Source: an alpha proteobacterium AAP81b
GTDB taxonomy: Bacteria > Pseudomonadota > Alphaproteobacteria > Sphingomonadales > Sphingomonadaceae
NCBI GenBank assembly: GCA_001295935.1
Contig: LJHX01000051.1
Span: forward strand, 1 to 42,225
Length of the DNA stretch: 42,225 nucleotides
Direction of reading: 5' to 3'
Under the pieces are notes generated by a model, which was not told the origin of the DNA, ran no database searches, and worked only from the letters and a program-made list of their open reading frames with translations. The first letter of the stretch is position 1. Every line of letters begins with the position of its first letter. The position numbers were made by a program, and so were the translations under genes. This document shows positions 7,790-16,440 of this stretch, piece after piece.

Positions 7790-8347
7790 ATGATGGAACG
7801 CCCCGCGATCGCCCTCAGCCGCTTTGCCGGCGCCGATGCCGGCCAGTGGCAGATCACTTCGATCGACGAATTTCGCGGCGCCGGCCTGCCCGCGGCGCGC
7901 TTTCTGGCGATCGATGACGATGCCAGTGCCGGCAACGCCGCCTGGACGCTTCGCGGCGCCAGCAGCAATCTGCGCTACACCACCGCGTCGGAACGCGCGA
8001 CGCTGCAGGCCAGGCAGGAAGGGCTGGGACGCCCCGCCGCGACCCGCGCGGCGCTGATCCCGATCCGCAAAACCGCCGAATGGTGGGCCATGGCGCAGGA
8101 CGAACGGCGCGCGGTCTATGAGCGTGGATCGCATCTGCCGATCGGGCTCGATTATCTGCCGGGTGTCGCACGCAAGCTCTATCATTCGCGCGATCATGGC
8201 GAGCCCTTCGACTTCCTGACCTGGTTCGAATTCGCCCCCGATCAGGAAGCGGCTTTCGATCATATGCTGGTGCGGCTGCGCGCCTGCGCCGAGTGGGACT
8301 ATGTCGACCGCGAGGTCGATATCCGGCTGACGCGCGTCATGCGCTGA
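7790..8347 (+). CDS. Chlorite dismutase/HemQ-family hemoprotein, short form
   Basis: The 185-residue product fits the short dimeric (lineage II) chlorite dismutase group. It contains AALIPIRKTAEWW, QDERRAVYERGSHLPIGLDY, the likely proximal heme ligand H132 in ARKLYHSRD, and EWDYVDREVDIRLTR. In chlorite dismutases the catalytic distal arginine lies 13 residues after the proximal histidine. Here that residue is W145 (FDFLTWFEF), so true chlorite-to-oxygen activity is unlikely. A heme-based peroxidase or other redox role is possible. Two adjacent ATGs (7790, 7793) could start it. It is the last gene of the folE-sigma-reductase run. Confidence 0.82.
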   Translation: MMERPAIALSRFAGADAGQWQITSIDEFRGAGLPAARFLAIDDDASAGNAAWTLRGASSNLRYTTASERATLQARQEGLGRPAATRAALIPIRKTAEWWAMAQDERRAVYERGSHLPIGLDYLPGVARKLYHSRDHGEPFDFLTWFEFAPDQEAAFDHMLVRLRACAEWDYVDREVDIRLTRVMR

Positions 8348-8554
8348 ATCCGCCGCGCGCTGCTTCGCCGCTTCGCCGGGACCTGCGCACCCGAGGGTCG
8401 ATGCCGTTGCCGACACATTCGCTCCGGCGTTGCTTGCGCGCGGATCGCTTTTCCGATTCCCTTCATCCCTGCCGCTGCTTACACCTGTACCGAAAGCGGA
8501 AGGACCACCCCCATCGCCAGCCTCAACCGCCTCGCCGGCCAACTCTACGTCCAG

Positions 8555-9820
8555 GTGGTCGTCGCGATCGTCGCCGGCGGGCTTGTCGGCTATCTCGCCC
8601 CCGAAACCGGCGTCGCGTTGAAGCCGCTCGGCGATGCCTTCATCAAGCTCGTCAAGATGGTCATCGCGCCGGTGGTGTTTCTGACCATCGTCACCGGCAT
8701 CGCCGGCATGGCCGATCTCGGCAAGGTCGGGCGGGTGGCGGGGCGGGCGCTGGGCTATTTCCTGGTGATGTCGACCTTCGCGCTGGTCGTCGGGCTGGTT
8801 GTCGGCAACCTCGTGCGGCCGGGGGCGGGGTTCGGCGCCGATCCCGCCAGCCTCGATGCCGGCAAGGTCGCCGACTATGTCGCCAAGGCGCATGATGGCA
8901 GCGTCACCGGCTTCCTCCTCGACATCATCCCCGAATCGCTCGTTGGCGCCTTTGCCCAGGGCAATCTGCTCCAGGTGCTGTTCATCGCCATCGCGCTGGG
9001 TCTCGCGCTGGCGCAGGTCGGGCCTGCGGGAGCGCCGCTGCTGCGGCTGCTCGAAAGCGCTTCGGCGGCGATGTTCAGGCTGGTGGCGATGTTCATGCGG
9101 GCAGCGCCGATCGGGGCGTTCGGGGCGTTCGCCTTCACCATCGGCAAGTACGGCGTCGATGCGCTCGCCAATCTCGCGGCGCTGGTGGCGACCTTCTATC
9201 TCACCTCGCTGATCTTCGTGCTTGGCGTGCTCGGCCTGGTGGCACGGGCGGCGGGCTTCTCGATCTTCCGGCTGATCGCCTATCTGCGCGGCGAGCTGTT
9301 CCTGGTGCTCGGCACGTCGAGTTCGGAGAGCGCGCTGCCGAGCCTGATGGCGCGGATGGAGGCGGCGGGCTGCCCCAAGCCGATCGTCGGGCTGGTCGTG
9401 CCGACGGGCTACAGCTTCAACCTCGATGGCACCAACATCTATATGACCCTCGCCAGCCTGTTCATCGCCCAGGCGACGGGGATCGAGCTCAGCTGGTCGC
9501 AGCAGGCGCTGCTGCTCGGCGTCGCCATGCTGTCGTCGAAGGGCGCGGCGGGGGTGACGGGGGCGGGGTTCATCACCTTGGCCGCGACGCTGTCGGTGGT
9601 GCCGTCGGTGCCGGTGGCGGGGATGGCGCTGATCCTCGGCGTCGATCGCTTCATGTCGGAATGCCGTTCGCTGACCAATTTCATCGGCAATGCCGTGGCG
9701 TGCATCGTCGTGTCGCGCTGGGAAGGCGGCATCGACGAGGTGGCCTTCGCGCGGGTGTTTCGCGATGGCGATTATGGCGGTGGGGTGGTGCGGCCGGCGG
9801 TGGAGACCGACGCGGATTGA
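8555..9820 (+). CDS. dctA: C4-dicarboxylate/proton (or sodium) symporter, DAACS family
   Basis: This integral membrane transporter imports succinate, fumarate, malate or related acids. Signatures are [14 protein letters not shown] and [16 protein letters not shown], the re-entrant loop and TM7 motifs of the glutamate/C4-dicarboxylate family. From GTG 8555 the product has 421 residues and begins inside the first membrane helix. The coding similarity ([17 protein letters not shown]) clearly extends back to about 8513. There, GGAAGGA at 8498-8504 sits 8 nt before an ATC codon, but no ATG, GTG or TTG exists in frame. The true start is probably near 8513 with a rare initiation codon, or a base is wrong. 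Confidence 0.88.
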   Translation: MVVAIVAGGLVGYLAPETGVALKPLGDAFIKLVKMVIAPVVFLTIVTGIAGMADLGKVGRVAGRALGYFLVMSTFALVVGLVVGNLVRPGAGFGADPASLDAGKVADYVAKAHDGSVTGFLLDIIPESLVGAFAQGNLLQVLFIAIALGLALAQVGPAGAPLLRLLESASAAMFRLVAMFMRAAPIGAFGAFAFTIGKYGVDALANLAALVATFYLTSLIFVLGVLGLVARAAGFSIFRLIAYLRGELFLVLGTSSSESALPSLMARMEAAGCPKPIVGLVVPTGYSFNLDGTNIYMTLASLFIAQATGIELSWSQQALLLGVAMLSSKGAAGVTGAGFITLAATLSVVPSVPVAGMALILGVDRFMSECRSLTNFIGNAVACIVVSRWEGGIDEVAFARVFRDGDYGGGVVRPAVETDAD

Positions 9821-9855
9821 GGGGCGGCGTGCGTGCCGGACTCACCCCCACCCCG

Positions 9856-9901
9856 CTCGGCGCGAGGGCGCCGAGTCGCCCTCCCCCTCGCGGGGGGAGG
9901 G
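9856..9901. repeat. Double G/C-rich palindrome between convergent genes
   Basis: Two consecutive hairpins: 9856-9862 pairs with 9869-9875 (7 bp), and 9879-9887 pairs with 9893-9901 (9 bp, five-base loop). It lies between the dctA stop (9820) and the tesB stop (9906), so it could serve as a shared terminator. It is similar in composition to the elements at 16306-16430 and 33361-33505. Confidence 0.75.
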
Positions 9902-9905
9902 AGAG

Positions 9906-10811
9906 TCAGGCCGGGCGGTAGCGGATCAGGCCTTCCTGCATCACGCTCGCCACCAGCGCGCCGCTGCCGGCATAGACCAGCGCGCGGTTGAGGCCGCGGC
10001 CGCCGCCCGAAACCGGGGCATCCTGGTCGAACAGCAGGAAGTCGTTGAGATCGGGGGTGTCGTTGAACCAGATGGCGTGATCGAGGCTGGCGACCTGCAG
10101 GCGCGGGTCGTGCCAGGCGATGGCGTGCGGCAGCATGCAGGTATCGAGCAGCGTCATGTCGCTGGCATAGGCGAAGACGGCGCGCGCCACCGCCGGGGTG
10201 ACATGGATCGGGGCGGCCATTCGGCACCAATATTGGGTGCGTGGCGGCATGGCGACGGGGGCGAGGCTGTCGAGCGGATCGACAGGGCGATATTCGATCG
10301 GGCGCTCGCGCGTCAGCCAGATCGTCCGGTGCGGCTCGGGGGCGCGCGGGGCGTTGATCCGCGCCCATTCGGCGTCGGTCCTGAGGCTCATCGGATCGGG
10401 GGCATCGGGCCGCGCGAAGGCGTGGCTCAGCCCGTCCTCGGCGACCTGGAAGGAGGCGGCGAGGTTGAAGATCGGCCGGCCGTGCTGGATGGCGACGACG
10501 CGGCGGGTGGTGAAGCTCTGGCCGTCGCGATCGCGCATCACCTGATAGACGATCGGCGCGCCGGGGTCGCCGGGGCGGATGAAATAGCCGTGCAGGCTGT
10601 GGCAGAGGCGCATCGCATCGACGGTCTTGGTCGCCGCCATCAGCGCCTGGGCGACAACCTGGCCGCCATAGACGCGCTGCCAGCCTTCCTTGGTCGACTG
10701 GCCGCGGAAGAGATCGAGTTCCAATGGCTCGACATCGAGCAGCGCCAGCAGCCGCGGCACCGCGGCGGCGTGATCGGGGAGGGGTAGGGCGGCGAGAGCA
10801 GCGTCGGTCAT
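9906..10811 (-). CDS. tesB: Acyl-CoA thioesterase II
   Basis: The 301-residue double-hotdog enzyme hydrolyses medium and long acyl-CoAs to free fatty acid and CoA. The N-terminal half has RVYGGQVVAQAL (46-57) and SLHGYFIRPGD. The catalytic aspartate is D218 (YASDMTLL), with the polar residue in VASLDHAIWF (S242) and the glutamine in ASVMQEGLIRY. Length and domain order equal those of E. coli TesB. It is monocistronic on the minus strand. Confidence 0.95.
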   Translation of the reverse strand: MTDAALAALPLPDHAAAVPRLLALLDVEPLELDLFRGQSTKEGWQRVYGGQVVAQALMAATKTVDAMRLCHSLHGYFIRPGDPGAPIVYQVMRDRDGQSFTTRRVVAIQHGRPIFNLAASFQVAEDGLSHAFARPDAPDPMSLRTDAEWARINAPRAPEPHRTIWLTRERPIEYRPVDPLDSLAPVAMPPRTQYWCRMAAPIHVTPAVARAVFAYASDMTLLDTCMLPHAIAWHDPRLQVASLDHAIWFNDTPDLNDFLLFDQDAPVSGGGRGLNRALVYAGSGALVASVMQEGLIRYRPA

Positions 10812-10912
10812 GCCGGCGGGTTAGCGAAGCGGCGCGCGCCTGTCACCCGGTGGCGCAAGCGGCTTGACAGGCCGGGGGCGCGTCCCTATCCCGCCGCTTC
10901 CGCTGGAGCCAA

Positions 10913-10989
<77 letters not shown>

Positions 10990-11017
10990 TCGCGGCCCGG
11001 CCCGCGGCCAAGGGTCC

Positions 11018-11326
11018 TCAGCGCCCGGCGCGGCGATCCCAGGCGGCAAGCTCATAAGCGATCGACGCTTCGACGAGGCTTTCCCACAGCGCCGCGGCGA
11101 CGCCGGCGGGCACGCCCTGCGCCACCGCGGCGGCTTCGGCATTGGCGATCACTTCCGCCTTGCGAGCTTCGTCGCGCACCGCGGCGCGGTCGGTCTTGAT
11201 GCGGGCGGCGGCGTCCATATAGGCAAAGCGCCGGCCGAGCAGCGCCGCCAGCTCGCGGTCGAGGGCGTCGACCCCGGCGCGCACTTCGGCCATCGTCGTG
11301 CACGCCTCGGGGGCAAGGGCGCTCAC
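11018..11326 (-). CDS. Chorismate mutase, AroQ type
   Basis: This small all-helical enzyme turns chorismate into prephenate for phenylalanine and tyrosine synthesis. The AroQ pattern is visible as VDALDRELAALLGRR (helix 1), RIKTDRAAVRDEARKAEVI (helix 2 with the active-site lysine and arginines) and ALWESLVEASIAYE (helix 3). GTG 11326 overlaps the stop of the DUF2842 gene as GTGA, giving 102 residues; an upstream ATG at 11359 would give 113 and a 37-bp overlap. It is the last gene of the zapA-6S-fau-DUF2842 run. Confidence 0.87.
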   Translation of the reverse strand: MSALAPEACTTMAEVRAGVDALDRELAALLGRRFAYMDAAARIKTDRAAVRDEARKAEVIANAEAAAVAQGVPAGVAAALWESLVEASIAYELAAWDRRAGR

Positions 11327-11550
11327 GGCTGACGGCGCCAGCGGCCGGTGTTCATCCACAGCATCAGCGGCTTGAGCGGTGCGATCCAGGCGATGCCGAG
11401 CACCAGATAGACGATAACCTGAACCGCCTGCGGCAGCGTCGCGAGCTGGTCGGCGAACGCCGCGACGAGGCCGGCATAGACGGCGATGTAGAAGATCATC
11501 AGGAAGATGCCGGCGGGCTTGCGCCAGCTGGGGTCAGGGATCGAAGCCAT
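11323..11550 (-). CDS. DUF2842 small membrane protein
   Basis: The 75-residue product starts MASIPDPSWRKPAG and has two hydrophobic helices (about 16-36 and 45-62), with PLKPLMLWMNTGRW near the end. This matches DUF2842, an alphaproteobacterial family of unknown function. ATG 11550 was chosen over one nine codons upstream because the domain starts there. It lies 8 bp after the 5-formyl-THF cyclo-ligase gene and overlaps chorismate mutase by 4 bp, so all three should share a transcript. Confidence 0.82.
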   Translation of the reverse strand: MASIPDPSWRKPAGIFLMIFYIAVYAGLVAAFADQLATLPQAVQVIVYLVLGIAWIAPLKPLMLWMNTGRWRRQP

Positions 11551-11558
11551 GGCGTCCC

Positions 11559-12131
11559 TTAACGAGGGCGCCGGCAATCGAAAAGCCGCGTCGGTGTCGC
11601 GACCCAGTCGAGCGCTTCGTCCCAGGGGTCGGCGGGCAGGGCGTCGGCGATCTGGACGTCCCAGGCGAGGCCGATGGCGGCGACCGAGCCGCGTGAGCGC
11701 AGCGTCGCCAGGGTCCGGTCGTAATAGCCGCCGCCTTGGCCGAGGCGGACGCCGGCCGGTGTGACGGCGAGCAGCGGCACCAGCAGCAGATCGGGGACGA
11801 TCGCCGGCGCGGTCGCGGCGGGTTCGGGAATGCCGCCAAAACCGGGCCTGAGATCGGCCCAGGCGGCGAGGTGGAACGACAGCGCGCCGCCGGTGACGCG
11901 TGGGAAAGCGTGGGGTCCGAGACGCTTCTCGATCGCCGTGGGCTCGATTTCGGCGCCGACCGCGGCATAGCTCGCCGGGCGCTCCGTCCCAGCGAGTGCT
12001 GGCGCCACGACGCGCGCCAGATCGGCTTCAAGGCCGGTGCGCGCCGCTGGTGCCAACCCGGCGACGAAATCGGCGCGGGCGCGGCGGAACATCGCGCGCA
12101 GCGCGGGCTTGGGGTCGTCAGCGTCGGTCAT
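11559..12131 (-). CDS. 5-formyltetrahydrofolate cyclo-ligase
   Basis: The 190-residue enzyme converts 5-formyl-THF to 5,10-methenyl-THF with ATP. The ATP/substrate motif LGQGGGYYDRTL is clear, as is the N-terminal basic helix ALRAMFRRARADF. Its position directly downstream of 6S RNA and zapA is the classical arrangement (ygfA/fau in E. coli), where 6S RNA and the enzyme are co-transcribed. Confidence 0.94.
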   Translation of the reverse strand: MTDADDPKPALRAMFRRARADFVAGLAPAARTGLEADLARVVAPALAGTERPASYAAVGAEIEPTAIEKRLGPHAFPRVTGGALSFHLAAWADLRPGFGGIPEPAATAPAIVPDLLLVPLLAVTPAGVRLGQGGGYYDRTLATLRSRGSVAAIGLAWDVQIADALPADPWDEALDWVATPTRLFDCRRPR

Positions 12132-12149
12132 TGCGCTGCCATCGGTGAA

Positions 12150-12312
12150 GGGGTTGGCGGGACCACCATGGGCCGGAGCGGAGGATCCTCTGACGCCGAA
12201 GACGCCAGGTGGGGACCAGATGTGGCAGACCAGGATCTGCCCAGGGCCAGCCCCCGCAGGATAGATATCGCCTCAGGGATGCTCGTTGCCTCGAACCGGG
12301 CAGTGCCCGCCG
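12150..12312 (-). ncRNA. ssrS: 6S RNA (ssrS)
   Basis: The 236-bp gap between zapA and the cyclo-ligase gene carries no ORF of its own, and this is the conserved place for 6S RNA. A sigma70-like promoter on the minus strand (TTGAGC, 17 nt, TATATC) ends just upstream. The ends of the proposed RNA can pair (12306-12311 with 12156-12161), closing a long interrupted rod of about 160 nt, the usual 6S size. Ends are approximate; the identity rests on synteny, promoter and fold rather than on a covariance search. Confidence 0.72.
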
Positions 12313-12318
12313 ATTACC

Positions 12319-12347
12319 GATATAGGGGCTGGCGCGCCCGGGCTCAA
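12319..12347 (-). promoter_or_regulatory. Sigma70-type promoter for 6S RNA
   Basis: Read on the minus strand: -35 TTGAGC at 12347-12342, spacer of 17 nt, -10 TATATC at 12324-12319. Transcription should start near 12311-12314. Confidence 0.65.
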
Positions 12348-12367
12348 CGCCCTGACGCGAGAATGCG

Positions 12368-12688
12368 CTACAGCGTCGCCTGATATTGCGCCGCCAGCGC
12401 CTCGGCGTCGGTGACAAGGCTGGCGAGGCGGCGCTGCTCGGGGTCGTCGCTGCCGGCAGGGCGGACCCAATCGGCGAGCCTGGCGGCGCGCAGATCATGG
12501 AGCTCGTCGGCGATCATCAGTGCCGACATCAGCAGCAACCGCGCTTCGCTCATCGTGCCGAGCGAGCGCGTCAGGCCATCGGCCTTGGCGGCGATCTCGC
12601 CGGCAAGTTCGGCGACGCGGCCTTCGTCACCGTCGCGGCAGGCAAGGCTGTAGCTGCGGCCGGCAATGGTCACCGCGACATCGGCCAT
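12368..12688 (-). CDS. zapA: Cell division protein ZapA
   Basis: The 106-residue protein promotes FtsZ filament bundling at the division ring. It starts MADVAVTIAGRSYSLAC, the beta-strand N-terminus of ZapA, then EGRVAELAGEIAAKADGL and a long helix with LLLMSALMIADELHDL. ATG 12688 begins the domain; the open frame upstream is noise from the neighbouring gene. It starts 2 bp after the coiled-coil gene's stop and is followed by 6S RNA. Confidence 0.92.
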   Translation of the reverse strand: MADVAVTIAGRSYSLACRDGDEGRVAELAGEIAAKADGLTRSLGTMSEARLLLMSALMIADELHDLRAARLADWVRPAGSDDPEQRRLASLVTDAEALAAQYQATL

Positions 12689-12690
12689 GG

Positions 12691-13053
12691 TCAGCTTTGC
12701 AGTTTGCGGCGGGCGGTGCCGGCAGCGGGGCGCGTCGCATCGGCGATGCCGCAAGGGGCGCCTGCGTTGGTGTCGCCGGGCTGGCGGCTTTCGGCGTCGA
12801 TCATCGCATCGAGATCGCGCAGCGTTTCGATGGCGACGGCCTCGACGGCGCGCAGCCGCGCGAGTTCGCGGTCGCGCTGCGCCAGTTGCGATTGCAGGCG
12901 GACGAGGGCGGCTTCCAGCCGGGTGAGAAGGTTCGGCGAGCAAGCGCTGGCTTGTTGGCCCGCCGCGCCTCGCGGCGCCAACCCATTCGCGCCACGCTCG
13001 GCAACGTCGGAGACCTCCAACACGCGGAACAACCCCTTCGCACTTTCAGTCAC
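12691..13053 (-). CDS. Hypothetical coiled-coil protein upstream of zapA
   Basis: The 120-residue product has a central helix (about 42-85: LLTRLEAALVRLQSQLAQRDRELARLRAVEAVAIETL) with heptad-like spacing and disordered ends. I do not recognise a named family. It starts with GTG 13053 and ends 2 bp before zapA, so it is co-transcribed; a division-related role is only inferred from that. A perfect TTGACA on the minus strand at 13094-13089 could be the -35 of the operon, though the matching -10 is weak. Confidence 0.72.
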   Translation of the reverse strand: MTESAKGLFRVLEVSDVAERGANGLAPRGAAGQQASACSPNLLTRLEAALVRLQSQLAQRDRELARLRAVEAVAIETLRDLDAMIDAESRQPGDTNAGAPCGIADATRPAAGTARRKLQS

Positions 13054-13279
13054 TTGAGCCTGCCTCGTAACATTAACTATCAGCCTCTGTCAAGATTTCG
13101 TCAGCAAAGTAAACCAATTTCCAACGGACAAAAACGGCGCCTCGGCGCGTGGCGCGGTGCGCCGGGCCACCGGCGCGCCCACAGCGCCGCGGTTGCGCAA
13201 TCGCCGCGGCATGCCCTATGGCCGGCGGGCCAAGCCTGTCGTGATCTTCCGCAACCGCTGTTCCCATCCGGACCCCCAA

Positions 13280-15250
13280 ATGATGACCGATCTTCGTGCC
13301 ATGGCCAATGCCATCCGTGCTCTTGCCATGGACGCCGTCGAGGCCGCCAATTCGGGCCACCCCGGCATGCCGATGGGCATGGCCGACGCTGCCACGGTCC
13401 TTTTCACCAAGCATCTGAAATTTGATCCAAAACGGCCCGATTGGGCCGATCGCGACCGCTTCGTGCTGTCGGCGGGCCATGGCTCGATGCTGATCTATGC
13501 GCTGCTTCACCTCACCGGTTACGCACGGCCGACGATCGACGACATTAAGGCGTTTCGCCAGATGGGCAGCCCGTGCGCCGGCCATCCGGAGAATTTCGAA
13601 CTCGCCGGGATCGAGACGACCACCGGGCCGCTCGGCCAGGGGCTGGCGACCGCCGTCGGCATGGCGATCGCCGAACGCCACCTCAACGCCGGCTTTGGCG
13701 ACGATCTCGTCGATCACCGCACCTGGGTCATCTCCGGCGATGGCTGCCTGATGGAGGGCATCAGCCAGGAAGCCATCGGGCTGGCCGGGCACCTCAAGCT
13801 CGGGCGCCTCAATGTGTTGTGGGACGACAACCGCATTTCGATCGACGGGCCGACGTCGCTGTCGACCTCGGAAGACATGGCCGGGCGCTTCACCGCCGCC
13901 GGCTGGCATGTCGTCGCCTGTAACGGCCAGGATTTCGCCAGCGTCGACGCGGCGCTGGCGCAAGCCGCCGCCGACCCGCGGCCGTCGCTGATCGCCTGCC
14001 GCACCACCATCGGCTTCGGCGCGCCGAAAAAGGCCGGCACCAGCGGCTCGCACGGGTCGCCGCTCGGGGCGGAGGAAATCACCGGGGCGCGCGCCGCGCT
14101 CGGCTGGGACGCGCCGGCGTTCGTCATTCCCGACGAGATCGCCGCCGCCTGGGCCGAGGCCGGCGGGCGGGGTCGCGCGGATCGCGAGGCCTGGGAAGCC
14201 CGCCTCGCCGCCAGCCCGCACGCCGAGGCCTTCGCGGCGCGAATGTCAGGCGACATGCCGGCCGCGGCGACCGAGGCGCTCGCCGCGCATATCGCCGGAC
14301 TGCTCGCCGCGCCGCGGAAGATCGCCACGCGCAAGGCGTCGGAACTGGCGCTGGGGGCGCTCAACCCGGCCTGGTCGGCGCTGCTCGGCGGCTCGGCCGA
14401 CCTGACCGGCTCGAACAACACCAAGACCCGCGACCAGGCGCCGCTGACCGCCGCCGATTATGCCGGGCGCTACGTCTATTACGGCATCCGTGAATTCGGC
14501 ATGGCGGCGGCGATGAATGGCCTCGCGCTGCATGGCGGCGTCGTACCCTACGGCGGCACCTTCCTGGTGTTCTCCGACTATATGCGCAACGCCATCCGCA
14601 TGTCGGCGCTGCAGCGGGTTCGCGTCGTCTATGTGCTGACGCACGATTCAATCGGGCTTGGGGAAGATGGCCCGACCCACCAGCCGGTCGAGCATCTGCT
14701 CAGCTTGCGCGCCATTCCCAACCTCGCTGTCTATCGCCCCTGCGATGCGGTCGAGACCGCCGAGGCCTGGGCGCTGGCGCTCGCCGACACCCAGCGGCCG
14801 TCGGTGCTGGCGCTCAGCCGACAGAATCTGCCGCAGCTGCGCGACGATGCGACCGAGAACCTCACCGCGCGCGGTGCCTATCGCCTGCGCGCCGCGACCT
14901 GCGCGCGCCGCGTGGTCTTCCTCGCCACCGGCTCGGAGGTCGAGATCGCGCTCGCCGCCGCGGCGCTGCTCGAAATCGACGGCATCGGCTGTGACGTCGT
15001 CTCGATGCCGTGCTGGGAGCGCTTCGACGCCCAGGACGTAAGCTATCGCGACAGCATCCTGGCACCCGAAGCGACGATCGTCTCGATCGAGGCCGGGGTG
15101 ACGCTCGGCTGGCAGCGCTACACCGGCAGCGGCGGCCTCAATCTCGGGGTCGACAGCTTCGGCGCCTCGGCACCGATCGCCGCGCTTTACGACCATTTCG
15201 GGTTGACAGCCGAGAAAGTCGCCGCACGGGTGCGCGCGCACATCGCCTGA
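13280..15250 (+). CDS. tkt: Transketolase
   Basis: The 656-residue thiamine-diphosphate enzyme moves two-carbon units between sugar phosphates in the pentose phosphate (or Calvin) pathway. The N-terminal helix ends in [11 protein letters not shown]. The ThDP motif runs from [14 protein letters not shown] to WDDN, and the middle domain has [13 protein letters not shown] and [19 protein letters not shown] 13280 begins the conserved [15 protein letters not shown] 13283 directly after it is equally possible. It opens the tkt-gap-pgk-fba run and is divergent from zapA's operon. The 226-bp leader has no clear promoter to my eye. Confidence 0.96.
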   Translation: MMTDLRAMANAIRALAMDAVEAANSGHPGMPMGMADAATVLFTKHLKFDPKRPDWADRDRFVLSAGHGSMLIYALLHLTGYARPTIDDIKAFRQMGSPCAGHPENFELAGIETTTGPLGQGLATAVGMAIAERHLNAGFGDDLVDHRTWVISGDGCLMEGISQEAIGLAGHLKLGRLNVLWDDNRISIDGPTSLSTSEDMAGRFTAAGWHVVACNGQDFASVDAALAQAAADPRPSLIACRTTIGFGAPKKAGTSGSHGSPLGAEEITGARAALGWDAPAFVIPDEIAAAWAEAGGRGRADREAWEARLAASPHAEAFAARMSGDMPAAATEALAAHIAGLLAAPRKIATRKASELALGALNPAWSALLGGSADLTGSNNTKTRDQAPLTAADYAGRYVYYGIREFGMAAAMNGLALHGGVVPYGGTFLVFSDYMRNAIRMSALQRVRVVYVLTHDSIGLGEDGPTHQPVEHLLSLRAIPNLAVYRPCDAVETAEAWALALADTQRPSVLALSRQNLPQLRDDATENLTARGAYRLRAATCARRVVFLATGSEVEIALAAAALLEIDGIGCDVVSMPCWERFDAQDVSYRDSILAPEATIVSIEAGVTLGWQRYTGSGGLNLGVDSFGASAPIAALYDHFGLTAEKVAARVRAHIA

Positions 15251-15295
15251 TTCCCCGGCGCCCCCGCGGCGCTGCAATGTGAAAGGAAAAACCCC

Positions 15296-16303
15296 ATGGC
15301 CCTCAAGGTCGCCATCAACGGCTTTGGCCGCATCGGCCGCAACGTGCTGCGCGCCATCCATGAATCGCGCCGCGACGATATCGAGGTCGTCGCGATCAAC
15401 GATCTCGCCGATGCCGCCGCCAACGCCCGGCTGCTCAAGCGCGATTCGGTGCATGGCGCCTATCCCGGCACGATCGAAGTCGATGGCGACGCGATCGTCG
15501 TCGACGGCAAGCGCATCCGCGTCACCGCCGAGCGTGACCCCGCCAAGCTGCCGCATGGCGAATTCGGCGTCGATATCGCGCTCGAATGCACCGGCTTCTT
15601 CACCGCCGCCGACAAGGCGAAACTGCACCTCGACGCCGGCGCCAAGCGGGTGCTGGTCTCGGCGCCCGCCAAGGGTGCCGACCTGACCGTCGTCTATGGC
15701 GTCAACCACGACAAGCTGACCGCCGATCACAAGATCGTCTCGAACGCTTCGTGCACGACCAACTGCCTGGCGCCCGTTGCGATGGTGCTCGACCGCGAGT
15801 TCGGCCTCGTCCGCGGCCTCATGACGACGATCCACGCCTATACCAACGACCAGCGCATCCTCGACCAGATCCATGACGACCCGCGCCGCGCCCGCGCCGC
15901 CGCCATGTCGATCATCCCGACGACGACCGGCGCCGCGCGCGCCGTCGGCGAGGTGCTGCCGCAGCTCAAGGGCAAGCTCGACGGCTCGGCGGTGCGCGTG
16001 CCGACCCCCAATGTCAGCCTCGTCGACCTGACCTTCGTTCCCGGTCGCACCGTGACGCGCGACGAGGTCAACGCCGTGCTGCGGGCGGCGTCGCTCGCCG
16101 AGCTGAAGGGCATCCTCGATTACAGCGAGGAGCCGCTGGTTTCGATCGACCTCAACCACAATCCGGCGTCGTCGACGGTCGACAGCCTCGAAACCGCGGT
16201 GATCGGTGGCGAGCTGGTGCGCGTTGTCAGCTGGTACGACAATGAATGGGGCTTCTCGTGCCGCATGGCCGATACCGCCGTGGCGATGGGCAAGTTCCTG
16301 TAA
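15296..16303 (+). CDS. gap: Type I glyceraldehyde-3-phosphate dehydrogenase
   Basis: The 335-residue enzyme oxidises glyceraldehyde-3-phosphate with phosphate to 1,3-bisphosphoglycerate. The Rossmann motif [10 protein letters not shown] is at 7-16, the catalytic cysteine is C153 in [12 protein letters not shown], and [13 protein letters not shown] closes the protein. N35-D36 (INDLAD) suits NAD use. An AAGGA ribosome site lies 8 bp before ATG 15296. It is 45 bp after tkt; a structured 125-bp palindromic element separates it from pgk. Confidence 0.97.
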   Translation: MALKVAINGFGRIGRNVLRAIHESRRDDIEVVAINDLADAAANARLLKRDSVHGAYPGTIEVDGDAIVVDGKRIRVTAERDPAKLPHGEFGVDIALECTGFFTAADKAKLHLDAGAKRVLVSAPAKGADLTVVYGVNHDKLTADHKIVSNASCTTNCLAPVAMVLDREFGLVRGLMTTIHAYTNDQRILDQIHDDPRRARAAAMSIIPTTTGAARAVGEVLPQLKGKLDGSAVRVPTPNVSLVDLTFVPGRTVTRDEVNAVLRAASLAELKGILDYSEEPLVSIDLNHNPASSTVDSLETAVIGGELVRVVSWYDNEWGFSCRMADTAVAMGKFL

Positions 16304-16305
16304 AT

Positions 16306-16430
16306 ACTCCCCTCCCGCTTGCGGGGAGTCGTAGACGGCGCGTAAGCGCCAGCGGCTGGGGGAGGGAAGTTCTTCCCCGCGCCGTCCGACCATTCCCACC
16401 CCCGACCCCTCCCGCGAGCGGGAGGGGAGT
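16306..16430. repeat. Nested palindromic element between gap and pgk
   Basis: Perfect 13-bp terminal inverted repeats (16306-16318 and 16418-16430) enclose a second 9-bp pairing (16334-16342 with 16378-16386). Each end can also form its own hairpin (16306-16312/16323-16329; 16406-16414/16419-16427). It begins 3 bp after the gap stop. Its right end abuts the pgk ribosome site GGAG at 16431-16434, so folding could affect pgk translation or mRNA decay. Confidence 0.85.
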
Positions 16431-16440
16431 GGAGTTTTCG

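Noticed and set aside
6689-8893. 734-codon open frame on the minus strand
   Set aside because: It lies antisense to the reductase and hemoprotein genes; its composition (runs of R, A, G, D) has no domain pattern. High G/C content keeps stop codons rare.
13227-13240. Short string CCAAGCCTGT shared by the tkt and fba leaders
   Set aside because: Ten to eleven matching bases in a biased sequence are weak evidence for a shared regulator site, and no symmetry or further copy was found.
14648-16399. 583-codon minus-strand frame opposite tkt/gap
   Set aside because: Antisense shadow of two strongly conserved genes, with no recognisable motif.
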